A stretch of DNA of 64,000 bases from JADCRZ01 sp037718865 (GTDB lineage: Bacteria; Bacteroidota; Bacteroidia; Chitinophagales; Chitinophagaceae), in assembly GCA_037718865.1 (NCBI GenBank), contig JBBJMP010000001.1:310001-374000 (forward strand). The letters run 5' to 3'. The notes below the pieces were generated by a model that saw nothing but the letters and a program-made list of their open reading frames with translations, made no database searches and was not told the origin of the DNA. The position numbers and the translations under genes were made by a program. The first letter of the stretch is position 1. The number at the start of each line of letters is the position of its first letter. Of this stretch, positions 54,761-63,481 are shown piece by piece.

Positions 54761-55405
54761 CTAATTTTTTAAGTAGATGGGCTCTACATATGCCAGATCG
54801 GCAAATTCGACTCTATTGTATTTTGCATATATATCTCTGGCTAAATGCGAGGCGTCAAACGGCAGATCAATAAACAAGGCCCGGTCATGCCTTAGCAGCG
54901 GCTCGAACTTATCTTTCCCATTTCCAAAAAACACCATCGAGTGATGCTCCACGTAATCTGAGAACGAATGTTTATCCAGCACCATGGCGCATGGAGCAAC
55001 AAGCTGATTCATCTCGTTATCATAAACTGCGGTATACACTTCCATTCTCCGGGCATCGATCATAGGGCATATATAATCTGTTCCTGCCGAAACAGCCATA
55101 CGGGCCATAACCTCAAGAGTGTTGAGAAGCACTAATGGAATTTTTAGTGCATAACATAGCCCTTTGGCAGTAGCCATGCCTACTCTTAAGCCTGTATAAG
55201 ATCCCGGACCTGCCGTCAATCCTACGGCGTCCAGCTCGATCAGGTTTTTGCCAGTGTCTGTAAATGCCTGCTTAATCGATGTATGAAGCCATGAAGCATG
55301 ATCTTTTTGCCGGTTATTCGTTAACAGGCAAAGACAATCTTCGTTTTCTGCCAGACAAATGCTGGCGGATTCAGTAGACAGATCCATGCTTAGAATTAAT
55401 GACAT
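54761..55405 (-). CDS. tsaB: tRNA threonylcarbamoyladenosine biosynthesis protein TsaB
   Basis: 214 residues. SLILSMDLSTESASICLAEN at the start and GLTAGPGSYTGLRVGMATAK are the hallmark TsaB motifs. It is the scaffold of the TsaBDE complex that makes t6A37 in tRNAs reading ANN codons. It lies downstream of the 3HCDH-like gene by 60 bp on the same strand. Confidence 0.9.
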   Translation of the reverse strand: MSLILSMDLSTESASICLAENEDCLCLLTNNRQKDHASWLHTSIKQAFTDTGKNLIELDAVGLTAGPGSYTGLRVGMATAKGLCYALKIPLVLLNTLEVMARMAVSAGTDYICPMIDARRMEVYTAVYDNEMNQLVAPCAMVLDKHSFSDYVEHHSMVFFGNGKDKFEPLLRHDRALFIDLPFDASHLARDIYAKYNRVEFADLAYVEPIYLKN

Positions 55406-55465
55406 ACATTTTTATGAGTGATGAATTGTGGGTTAATACCCTTGTTGGCTGTTCATTTGCACACA

Positions 55466-56098
55466 TTAATCACCTATTTCTTTTATCATTCCTTTTGCCG
55501 GCAGGTATCGTTCATCATCTTTGCTTAAATTAATTAATAGTTCGTAGATATTTTTCAATCCAATTTTTTCGCACCATTCGAAAGGACCAAGGGGATAATT
55601 CGTGCCCAGTTTCATGGCGATGTCAATATCGTTTTTTGTACAAACGCCTTCATCCACTGCCAAATACGCTTCATTAACGATCATGGATATCACTCTTGCT
55701 GCGATAAAACCGGGTTCGTCCGGCACGATCCTGAATGGCCAGTCAAGCATTTCGAAAACAGCGAAAGCCATACCGGTATAAGTTTGACCGGCCACTGCTG
55801 TCTCAATAGTTTGTCGGCTTAAAAAGCCAGGCCAGGCATTTATTCTGATGAATGGCCGTCCAAGATCAGCCAGGGTGTTTGTGACGGCATGAATAATTAC
55901 GGGCTTAGGTAACAACTTTTCCAGGCCGGTAACCCGCTCATCTGATTTTACAAATAAAAGATCCATATATAAGTCCGCGTCTATTGCAATCAGTGCTTCA
56001 AAATGATTTACCCATGTTATATCTACTCCGGCTGGTATTCCTTTATTAAGTAACTCGTTCTTTAAACTATCATTACTAAGCACAGCCATCCGTTTCAT
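55466..56098 (-). CDS. 3-hydroxyacyl-CoA dehydrogenase C-terminal domain-like protein
   Basis: 210 residues. The C-terminal 3HCDH domain is clear (RPFIRINAWPGFLSRQTIET, FIAARVISMIVNEAYLAVDE, GVCTKNDIDIAMKLGTNYPL, GPFEWCEKIG). The N-terminal third lacks the NAD-binding GxGxxG, so it is probably not a full dehydrogenase. Possibly a subunit or regulatory remnant of beta-oxidation. The gene opens with MKRMAVLSND. Confidence 0.7.
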   Translation of the reverse strand: MKRMAVLSNDSLKNELLNKGIPAGVDITWVNHFEALIAIDADLYMDLLFVKSDERVTGLEKLLPKPVIIHAVTNTLADLGRPFIRINAWPGFLSRQTIETAVAGQTYTGMAFAVFEMLDWPFRIVPDEPGFIAARVISMIVNEAYLAVDEGVCTKNDIDIAMKLGTNYPLGPFEWCEKIGLKNIYELLINLSKDDERYLPAKGMIKEIGD

Positions 56099-56218
56099 TT
56101 TTTGTTACAAAGAAACATAAAAACCGTATAGTCCGCCGTAGAACTTGATTGTATAATAGGTTGCCCTCCTGAAAACTGTACTGAGCAAGACATACAGAAC
56201 TTTACCTACATTAGCGCG

Positions 56219-56611
56219 ATGGAAAAGAAAATAATCAAAACGCCGAATGCCCCTGATCCAATTGGTCCGTACAGCCAGGCCGTACTATTTGGAGACATGC
56301 TCTATATGGCCGGTCAGATACCTGTTAATCCATTGACCGGTTCTATTGAGGCGACAGATGTAGCCGGTGAAACACAACAGGTGATGCAAAACCTGAAAGC
56401 TGTGCTGGCAGAAGCAGGGTTGGATTTCAGTCATGTGGTTAAAACAACTATCTTTTTGAGTGATATGTCGTTATTTTCTGCAGTGAATGAAGTATATGGC
56501 GGATATTTTACCACTGATTTTCCGGCCAGGGAAACAGTAGCCGTTAAAGGCCTGCCCAAAAACGTAAATGTGGAAATCAGTATGATAGCTCACGCTCCTT
56601 CCCTACCTTAA
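56219..56611 (+). CDS. ridA: RidA family protein (2-iminobutanoate/2-iminopropanoate deaminase)
   Basis: 130 residues, full length. MEKKIIKTPNAPDPIGPYSQ, MLYMAGQIPVNPLTG and DFPARETVAVKGLPKNVNVE are diagnostic, with the catalytic Arg in PARETV. It clears reactive enamine/imine intermediates from PLP enzymes. Its last 35 bp overlap the convergent kbl gene. Confidence 0.95.
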   Translation: MEKKIIKTPNAPDPIGPYSQAVLFGDMLYMAGQIPVNPLTGSIEATDVAGETQQVMQNLKAVLAEAGLDFSHVVKTTIFLSDMSLFSAVNEVYGGYFTTDFPARETVAVKGLPKNVNVEISMIAHAPSLP

Positions 56612-57764
56612 CAAATGCCTCAATAGCTTTGTCAAGATGATGTTTTTCATGAGATGCACTTAACTGCACCCTTATTCTTGCCTGTCCCTGGGGTACTACC
56701 GGATAAAAGAATCCAATCACATAAATACCTTCCTCCAGCAGCCTGGCGGCAAATTGCTGTGCTACTACTGCATCGTATAACATGATCGGAACAATAGGAT
56801 GGTCTCCGGGTTTAATAGCAAAGCCGGCTTCTGTCATTTTCTCCCGGAAATAGCGGGTATTCCGTTCTAATTTGTCGCGCAAGGCAGTGGTTTGTGTCAG
56901 CATATCCAATATGGCAATGGAAGCCCCTGCGATTGCCGGAGCAAGCGTATTGGAAAATAAATAAGGCCTTGAGCGCTGGCGGAGCATTTCTATTATTTCC
57001 TTTCTTCCGCTGGTAAATCCTCCGCTGGCTCCGCCTAAGGCTTTGCCCAACGTGCCTGTTATAATATCAATTCTTCCCATTACACCCCTGTATTCATGTG
57101 TGCCCCGACCTGTCTTGCCCAGGAATCCGGAGGAATGTGATTCATCGATCATGACTATGGCCTGGTAAGTATCAGCCAGGTTACAGATCTGATCTAACTG
57201 CGCTATAGTGCCATCCATGCTGAAAGAACCATCGGTGACAATCACCCGGTTTCTGCATGACCGGCTCTCTTTCAGTTTCTCCTCGAGATTATGCATATTG
57301 TTATGCTCAAAGCGAAACCGCTGGGCCTTGCACAAGCGAACACCGTCAATAATAGAGGCATGATTTAATGCATCCGAAATAATGGCGTCCTGTTCGTTGA
57401 ATAGGGGTTCGAAGAGCCCTCCGTTTGCATCAAAAGCGGCTGCATACAGGATAGTGTCTTCAGTTCCCAGAAATTGCGCAATCTTTTCCTCCAGTTCCTT
57501 ATGGATATCCTGTGTGCCGCAAATAAACCGTACACTGCTTAGTCCATACCCATGGCTGTCTATAGCCCGGTGAGCCGCTTCGATTACTCCAGGATGAGCC
57601 GAAAGACCCAGGTAATTATTTGCGCAGAAGTTTAATACCTTTTTGCCATTCACTTCAATTTCAGCACCTTGCTCGCTGGTAATCACCCTTTCAAATTTAT
57701 ACAAACCTGCTGCTTTGATCTCTTGCAGTTCGTTGGATAGCCGGCTAATAAGTGCTTCATTCAT
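56577..57764 (-). CDS. kbl: Glycine C-acetyltransferase (2-amino-3-ketobutyrate CoA ligase)
   Basis: 395 residues. PLP-dependent alpha-oxoamine synthase. FCANNYLGLSAHPGVIEAAH, DESHSSGFLGKTGRG and the PLP lysine in GTLGKALGGASGG are characteristic. It cleaves 2-amino-3-ketobutyrate to glycine and acetyl-CoA in threonine degradation; other oxoamine synthases are similar but the N-terminus fits kbl. It overlaps ridA tail to tail by 35 bp. A TACCTTTG box lies 5 bp before its ATG. Confidence 0.92.
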   Translation of the reverse strand: MNEALISRLSNELQEIKAAGLYKFERVITSEQGAEIEVNGKKVLNFCANNYLGLSAHPGVIEAAHRAIDSHGYGLSSVRFICGTQDIHKELEEKIAQFLGTEDTILYAAAFDANGGLFEPLFNEQDAIISDALNHASIIDGVRLCKAQRFRFEHNNMHNLEEKLKESRSCRNRVIVTDGSFSMDGTIAQLDQICNLADTYQAIVMIDESHSSGFLGKTGRGTHEYRGVMGRIDIITGTLGKALGGASGGFTSGRKEIIEMLRQRSRPYLFSNTLAPAIAGASIAILDMLTQTTALRDKLERNTRYFREKMTEAGFAIKPGDHPIVPIMLYDAVVAQQFAARLLEEGIYVIGFFYPVVPQGQARIRVQLSASHEKHHLDKAIEAFVKVGKERELSY

Positions 57765-57768
57765 AAAT

Positions 57769-57776
57769 CAAAGGTA
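57769..57776 (-). promoter_or_regulatory. -7 promoter box TACCTTTG for kbl
   Basis: A perfect TAnnTTTG box ends 4 bp before the kbl ATG, so transcription may begin at or next to the start codon. No good -33 TTTG seen at 19 bp. Confidence 0.4.
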
Positions 57777-57913
57777 TATAAGTTCAATAATTCAGCCTTC
57801 AACAGCTTTATGCTGGTTTCAATTGTATCAATAGCTTGTATGCATCGCTTTCCCGTCTTAATTTCATGCTTATTATTCTGTTTAACCTGGATTTGTAAAT
57901 AAACTGTTCGTAT

Positions 57914-57939
57914 TGTAACATTTGGGAGCGCTGTGCGTA
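57914..57939 (+). promoter_or_regulatory. Possible ECF-type promoter (TGTAACA-N15-CGTA)
   Basis: TGTAACA (57914-57920), 15 bp, CGTA (57936-57939), 45 bp before the ECF sigma gene. Spacing and the AAC / CGT cores match the general ECF promoter pattern and suggest autoregulation. Confidence 0.4.
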
Positions 57940-57983
57940 ACACTATAAAAGACGATAACTGATCCCCTAGAACATAACTGCTC

Positions 57984-58469
57984 ATGACTGAAAAAGAATA
58001 TAATGAATGTGTCAGAACATACGCAGACAATGTATATCGATTTATTGTAAAAAACCTTCGTCATGAAGAAGACGCACGTGATGTGGTGCAGATGGCCTTT
58101 GAAAAAATGTGGCGCAACCGGAATGACATTGAATTTGGCAGCAGTAAATCATATTTGTTTACGGTGGCTTATCACCAGATGATTGACCACCTGCGCAAAA
58201 CAAAGCGGATACAGTTAAAAGAAGGCTTTAATGAAACAACACATATTCTTCACAAGCCTTTTAATAATATAAAAAAAGTGCTCGAACGGGCATTGGCTAC
58301 ACTAAATGAAACACAGCGCTCACTGGTATTATTAAAAGACTATGAGGGATATTCTTATGAAGAAATAGGAAAAATAACCGGACTCAACGAAAGCCAGGTA
58401 AAGGTTTACCTGCACAGGGCAAGAATTCAACTAAGGGAATACCTGGTTAAGCCGGAAAATGTTATTTGA
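57984..58469 (+). CDS. ECF RNA polymerase sigma factor
   Basis: 161 residues, typical ECF size. Region 2 (YADNVYRFIVKNLRHEEDAR, then DVVQMAFEKMWRNRNDI) binds the -10 element and core polymerase; region 4 (YEEIGKITGLNESQVKVYLH RAR) is the -35 HTH. The next gene, 24 bp on, encodes an anti-sigma-like membrane protein, so the pair acts as an extracytoplasmic signal switch. Confidence 0.92.
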   Translation: MTEKEYNECVRTYADNVYRFIVKNLRHEEDARDVVQMAFEKMWRNRNDIEFGSSKSYLFTVAYHQMIDHLRKTKRIQLKEGFNETTHILHKPFNNIKKVLERALATLNETQRSLVLLKDYEGYSYEEIGKITGLNESQVKVYLHRARIQLREYLVKPENVI

Positions 58470-58492
58470 AACCTTGTTTAAGAAGTAGAATT

Positions 58493-59629
58493 ATGAACAT
58501 GATTAATATCAATAGAACTAATTACGAAGAATACTTTCTTTTATATAACGATAACGAATTAAATGCAGCGGAGCGCCAGGTTATAGAAGAATTTGTTCAG
58601 CAGAATCCTGACCTTGCCGATGAATTAATGACGTTGCAGCTATCCAGGCTGAGGCCTGAGGAAGACGTAGTTTTCCGGAACAAGGAATCTTTAATACAAT
58701 TTGATGATGTCATTCATACTGCCAATTACGAGGAGTTCTTTTTACTGTATGCCGATAATGAATTAACCAACCGTCAAAAAGCCCAGGTTGAACAGTTCGT
58801 ATATAATCATCCCCAGTACCAGTCGGCATTTGAGTTTCTTCAGGAAATAAGGATGACACCGGATAGCAGTGCGCTGTTCCCTGATAAAGAATCTTTACAC
58901 CGCCATGAACAAGGCCGGCCCATGGCCTTGGGTTGGTGGAAAGTGGCTGCAGCCGCGATAGTGGTACTTTTTGGCGGTATTGTATGGCTCAACAACAACC
59001 GGAACGGTCAGCCATCCGATGGAAAAATAAAAGTCATAACGCAAAAATCACCTTCTGCAAACCATAACATTAAGCAAGGTAGTGATAAGGGTCTACCGTT
59101 AACGGACAAGGCAGGTATTAAGGGAGATGCTCCATCCGTTCTTCAACAAACTACACGGCCGGTTGAAAAATTCAAAAAGGACCATACTGTTAACCCGGCT
59201 ATCGCATCAATAGAAACAAGTCAGGAAGAAGATAACAGGCAGGATCACCCGAAGCAACAAGACAGGCTTGCGCGGCTTGAAAAAAAAGAGATCGGTTCTC
59301 TTGCAACTAGTACCGGCCGTAATGCAGACACGGAGTCGCTGGTTGACAGCATCGATGCCTCAATTGCAAACCATACAGGTAAAACGCCCATCGATCAGCC
59401 AGCTTTAAAAACAGACGATAATAATAGCACCGCAAGTCCCGAAGACATTGGGTTCGCATCGAACGATAATGATGAAAATGTTATCTTATCCAATATTAAC
59501 ACAGATAGCAAACATTCACTTAGGGTACTATTCAGAAAGGCTTCGCGCCTGATCAATAAAGGTTCTTCCCTTAAATCTGGTCAAAAACAGGGAATTCTTA
59601 TCGGAAATATAGAAATAGCCTTTCAGTAA
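58493..59629 (+). CDS. Anti-sigma-like transmembrane protein with duplicated N-terminal module
   Basis: 378 residues from the ATG at 58493 (MNMININRTNYEEYFLLYND); an earlier TTG overlaps the sigma stop. Two similar ~65-residue modules at the N-terminus (NYEEYFLLYNDNEL...FRNKESL and NYEEFFLLYADNEL...FPDKESL) precede one transmembrane helix (~154-174, WWKVAAAAIVVLFGGIVWL) and a long low-complexity periplasmic part. The layout and its place after the sigma gene suggest an anti-sigma factor; no zinc site (HxxxCxxC) is present. Confidence 0.72.
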   Translation: MNMININRTNYEEYFLLYNDNELNAAERQVIEEFVQQNPDLADELMTLQLSRLRPEEDVVFRNKESLIQFDDVIHTANYEEFFLLYADNELTNRQKAQVEQFVYNHPQYQSAFEFLQEIRMTPDSSALFPDKESLHRHEQGRPMALGWWKVAAAAIVVLFGGIVWLNNNRNGQPSDGKIKVITQKSPSANHNIKQGSDKGLPLTDKAGIKGDAPSVLQQTTRPVEKFKKDHTVNPAIASIETSQEEDNRQDHPKQQDRLARLEKKEIGSLATSTGRNADTESLVDSIDASIANHTGKTPIDQPALKTDDNNSTASPEDIGFASNDNDENVILSNINTDSKHSLRVLFRKASRLINKGSSLKSGQKQGILIGNIEIAFQ

Positions 59630-59656
59630 ATCAATCAGAAAAAGAAAAAACAGATT

Positions 59657-60493
59657 ATGAAGACAATGTATATCCTGCTGGCCGTCGTATGCCTGCACCT
59701 TACTAGCCTTGCCCAAACAGATACCACTGGCAAGTCACCTTCCGAAAATAATGACACTATCCGGATCGGAAATATTATTATCATCAAAAAAGCCGGCAAG
59801 CAAAAAGACAGCGACTCTACATCTGTACGTATTGAACGGAAAAGAGGCCGTCCTTCGAATATCAGCACTAACTGGGGAATAATAGACCTGGGCTTTAACA
59901 ATTACACCGATAATACAGATTATGCTTCTGCCGAAGCCCAACAATTTGCGCCCGGTTCAAATAAGGACTGGTTCAAGCTGCGTAACGGGAAATCCATCAA
60001 TGTAAACGTCTGGATCTTTATGCAGCGGCTCAACGTAATCAAACATGTTGTTAACCTGAAATACGGGCTAGGCGTGGAGTTTAACAACTACCGTTATGAA
60101 GAGCACATCCGATTCCGGGAAAATCCTGCCCTGGTATATAAGGACCCGCAGATAATATACAGCAAAAATAAATTGGCCGCCAATTATGTAACCGTTCCCT
60201 TCATGCTTAACTTTAATTTTACCCCGGGAAAAGAAAACCTCAAATCATTCGGGCTCAGTGTAGGCGCAAGCGCAGGATACCTCTATTCTTCCCGTCAAAA
60301 AATTATTAGCGGTGAAACGGGGAAGCAGAAAATCAAAGATGACTTCGATCTGCGCCCCTATAAATTATCCTATATAGGCGAATTGCAATTAGGGCCGGTT
60401 AAATTATATGGATCCCTGGCTACCCAAAGCATGTTTGAAAAAGGATTGGACCAGGTTCCGTATAATATTGGGATAAGATTAAGCAACTGGTAG
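59657..60493 (+). CDS. Outer membrane beta-barrel protein
   Basis: 278 residues. Signal peptide ~1-19 (MKTMYILLAVVCLHLTSLAQ). The rest shows alternating strands with porin-like patterns (YGLGVEFNNYRYEEHIRF, SVGASAGYLYSSRQK) and ends in IGIRLSNW, an aromatic C-terminus typical of outer membrane barrels. It lies 27 bp after the anti-sigma-like gene and is probably in the same operon, so it may be the sensed or regulated partner. Confidence 0.75.
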   Translation: MKTMYILLAVVCLHLTSLAQTDTTGKSPSENNDTIRIGNIIIIKKAGKQKDSDSTSVRIERKRGRPSNISTNWGIIDLGFNNYTDNTDYASAEAQQFAPGSNKDWFKLRNGKSINVNVWIFMQRLNVIKHVVNLKYGLGVEFNNYRYEEHIRFRENPALVYKDPQIIYSKNKLAANYVTVPFMLNFNFTPGKENLKSFGLSVGASAGYLYSSRQKIISGETGKQKIKDDFDLRPYKLSYIGELQLGPVKLYGSLATQSMFEKGLDQVPYNIGIRLSNW

Positions 60494-60494
60494 T

Positions 60495-60621
60495 TTGTCA
60501 TTTCGAAGGTCGCCGCAGTAAGGCTTGCTAAAAAATCAGTCTGCAAAACTATTCAGAGATCTCTCATTTCGCCCGTAACGGAATCTATGGGAAAATATTT
60601 CGGGCTCATTCGAGATGACAA
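60495..60621. repeat. MITE/REP-like element, 127 bp with 13-bp inverted termini
   Basis: Terminal TTGTCATTTCGAA (60495-60507) and TTCGAGATGACAA (60609-60621) match 12/13 as inverted repeats. No coding frame inside. A non-autonomous repeat between an outer membrane protein gene and ldt. Confidence 0.55.
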
Positions 60622-60802
60622 GGGAGAGTAAGTAACTGCATCCACGCAAATTCATTAACGCCAAACAATTGCTAAAGCCCGAAAACCCGTTAAACTGGGT
60701 AATCCTGATCTATTCTTATTAAAGAAATCTTAAAACATCTTTACATCCATACTTTCTATCATGAGACTTCGTTTTCCCATTATCTTCGCAAACATGAGTG
60801 GT

Positions 60803-61354
60803 ATGAAAATCAAGACTTATCTTTTTTTAATTTTTCTGCCAGTAAGTTTTTTTTCTTTTAAGTCATTGGAAAAAAGGATTACCTCCAAACGTTTCTTTTA
60901 TACTACATTGAGCGGCACTCCCCGGATCATCATCGATAAATCGGATTATGAGCTTAACATATATGATGATGAAGGCTGGTACGCCACATATCCCGTGGTT
61001 TTCGGAAGTAAAAACCTTGCAGATAAAATGATGGAAGGTGACCGCAAAACACCCGAAGGAACCTTCCGGGTTATCGCAAAACGACCACATGAAAAATGGG
61101 GGAAAATCATGTTGTTTGATTATCCTACAAAAGCCGATATACAGAAATTCAATCAACGGAAAGCAAAGGGATTGATCCCCGCTAATGCAAAGATCGGTGG
61201 CGGGATCGGCATTCATGGAACCTGGCCAAGGGATGAAATGGTTGTTGACTATTTCCAGAACTGGACCAATGGCTGCGTTTCGCTGAAGAGGGAAGAAATG
61301 AATGAGATCTACAGTATGATTCCTGTTGGAACCCAGGTTACGGTAAAGCATTAA
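60803..61354 (+). CDS. Secreted L,D-transpeptidase (YkuD) family protein
   Basis: 183 residues from the ATG at 60803 (MKIKTYLFLIFLPVSFFSFK), a signal-like N-terminus; an in-frame ATG at 60761 adds 14 residues without merit. YkuD motifs: GDRKTPEGTFRVIAKRPH, GIGIHGTWPRDE and NWTNGCVSLKREE with the catalytic Cys. It cross-links or anchors peptidoglycan in the periplasm. Confidence 0.87.
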   Translation: MKIKTYLFLIFLPVSFFSFKSLEKRITSKRFFYTTLSGTPRIIIDKSDYELNIYDDEGWYATYPVVFGSKNLADKMMEGDRKTPEGTFRVIAKRPHEKWGKIMLFDYPTKADIQKFNQRKAKGLIPANAKIGGGIGIHGTWPRDEMVVDYFQNWTNGCVSLKREEMNEIYSMIPVGTQVTVKH

Positions 61355-61397
61355 GGGCCTGCAGTCAGTTTATTTAAGTGGCCTGTAACAGGAAAGT

Positions 61398-63311
61398 TTA
61401 CAACCGCCCGCTTTTAATTTCATCCACCACGGCCGGGTCCAGCAAGGTGGAAGTATCTCCCAAATTACCCAGATCGCCTTCAGCAATCTTCCGCAGGATC
61501 CTTCGCATGATCTTACCACTTCTGGTTTTCGGAAGCCCGATGACAAACTGAATTTTATCCGGTTTCGCTATCGGACCTATAATACGACTTACCGTGGCAA
61601 TAAGGTCTTTTTTCCTCAACTCTGCATCTCCATGCGTAGCGTCGGAAATCACGTAAGCATATATGCCCTGTCCCTTGATATCATGGGGATATCCGACTAC
61701 GGCACTTTCCACCACGCCGGCATGCATGTTAATGGCGTTTTCCACCTCTGCCGTCCCTATACGGTGGCCACTCACGTTCAATACGTCATCCACGCGCCCG
61801 GTTATGCGGTAATTGCCCTGCTCATCGCGCATTGCTCCGTCACCGGTGAAGTACAAATTTTCATAAGTAGCAAAATAGTTTGTCCTGCACCGTTCGTGAT
61901 CACCGTAGGTCGTCCGGATTATTCCCGGCCAGGGGCTTCTGATGCATAGGTTTCCACTCACGTTGTTACCTTTCACTTCTATTCCATTTTCATCTACCAG
62001 TAATGGCTCAACGCCAGGCATAGGCAAGGTGGCAAATACCGGTTTTTCGGGAGTGACCCCTGCAAGGTTGGATATCAATACTCCGGCTGTTTCAGTCTGC
62101 CACCACGTGTCTACAACCGGGCATCTGTTCTTCCCGATATTTTCTTTATACCAGTGCCAGGCCTCTTCGTTAATAGGTTCGCCCACTGTGCCCAGGACTC
62201 TAAGGCTGCCAAGATCTTTTCCTTCCAGGGGTTGCAATCCAAAACCCATAAGCGAACGGATTGCCGTAGGCGCTGTATAAATGATATTTACTTTATACTT
62301 GTCAACGATATTCCAGAACCGGGAGGCATCGGGCCAGGTAGGTGTACCTTCAAAGAGCAGTGTGGTTGCCCCTGCAAGAAGCGGCCCGTATACAATGTAA
62401 CTATGCCCCGTGATCCAACCGATGTCAGCAGTGCAGAAGTGAATATCACCCGGGCGGTATTGAAATACATTCATAAAAGTGTAATGGGTCCAGACCATAT
62501 AACCGGCAGTGGAATGAACAACTCCCTTTGGTTTACCCGTTGACCCTGAAGTGTATAGGATGAAGAGCATGTCTTCCGCATCCATTTGTTCTGCTTTACA
62601 TTCCGGGTTTCCCTGTGTCTCCACTTTCTTTATCTCATCTTCCCACCAGACATCCCTGCCTTTTATCATGCTCACAGGTGTGCGGGTTCGCGTACACACA
62701 ATAACTTTCTTTACAAACCGGCAGGCAATCAGTGCGTCGTCAATAACGGCTTTTAACGGGATATCCTTGTTACCCCGAAAAGCTCCATCGCAGGTAATTA
62801 TATATTCCGCTTTTGCATCGAGCAGCCTATCGGCAATACTTTGAGCGGAAAACCCGCCGAAAATAACCGAGTGCACCGCCCCTATTCTGGCACAGGCCAG
62901 GACGGCAATGGCCAGCTCCGGGATCATTCCCATATATATACATACCCGGTCGCCTTTCCCGACGCCGTTGTTTTTTAAGACGTTGCCAAACTGATTTACC
63001 TTTTGATATAGATCGGCATAGGTAATAGAGCGGTGATGCTCTTCGGGATCGTTAGGCTCCCAGACAATGGCCGGCGTGTTACCCATTTTTTCCAGGTGCC
63101 GGTCAAGGCAGTTCTCGGTGATGTTCAATTTTCCGCCAATAAACCACTTTATATCCGGTTCCCTGAAATTCCATTCCAGCACTTTGTCCCACTTCTTCTT
63201 CCAGTAAAAATCACCAGCTATCCGGCCCCAAAATTCTTCAGGATTATCGATGCTGTTCCGGTATGCTGACTTGTATTCTTCAAAAGACCCGATTTGGTTT
63301 GGATAGCTCAT
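61398..63311 (-). CDS. acs: Acetyl-CoA synthetase
   Basis: 637 residues, full length. AMP-binding P-loop FILYTSGSTGKPKGVVHS, DIGWITGHSYIVYGPLL, TWWQTETAGVLIS, and the acetylatable lysine in LPKTRSGKIMRRILRKI near the C-terminus. It makes acetyl-CoA from acetate and ATP. It is convergent with ldt; a weak CCTGT-A-ACAGG hairpin lies in the 43-bp gap. Confidence 0.95.
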   Translation of the reverse strand: MSYPNQIGSFEEYKSAYRNSIDNPEEFWGRIAGDFYWKKKWDKVLEWNFREPDIKWFIGGKLNITENCLDRHLEKMGNTPAIVWEPNDPEEHHRSITYADLYQKVNQFGNVLKNNGVGKGDRVCIYMGMIPELAIAVLACARIGAVHSVIFGGFSAQSIADRLLDAKAEYIITCDGAFRGNKDIPLKAVIDDALIACRFVKKVIVCTRTRTPVSMIKGRDVWWEDEIKKVETQGNPECKAEQMDAEDMLFILYTSGSTGKPKGVVHSTAGYMVWTHYTFMNVFQYRPGDIHFCTADIGWITGHSYIVYGPLLAGATTLLFEGTPTWPDASRFWNIVDKYKVNIIYTAPTAIRSLMGFGLQPLEGKDLGSLRVLGTVGEPINEEAWHWYKENIGKNRCPVVDTWWQTETAGVLISNLAGVTPEKPVFATLPMPGVEPLLVDENGIEVKGNNVSGNLCIRSPWPGIIRTTYGDHERCRTNYFATYENLYFTGDGAMRDEQGNYRITGRVDDVLNVSGHRIGTAEVENAINMHAGVVESAVVGYPHDIKGQGIYAYVISDATHGDAELRKKDLIATVSRIIGPIAKPDKIQFVIGLPKTRSGKIMRRILRKIAEGDLGNLGDTSTLLDPAVVDEIKSGRL

Positions 63312-63481
63312 ATAACAGGATCGTTGTTAAAGGATATGTGCGGTTAACAAACTAAAATTAATGACAATTACGCAGATATAGCAAAACACGGATTTAATTC
63401 AGTTTCTTAACGGAGATAGCAATGAATCCTGTCGTTTATAACGGAATTAGCTTAATTTAAAATCTGCTAATCATTCATAAA

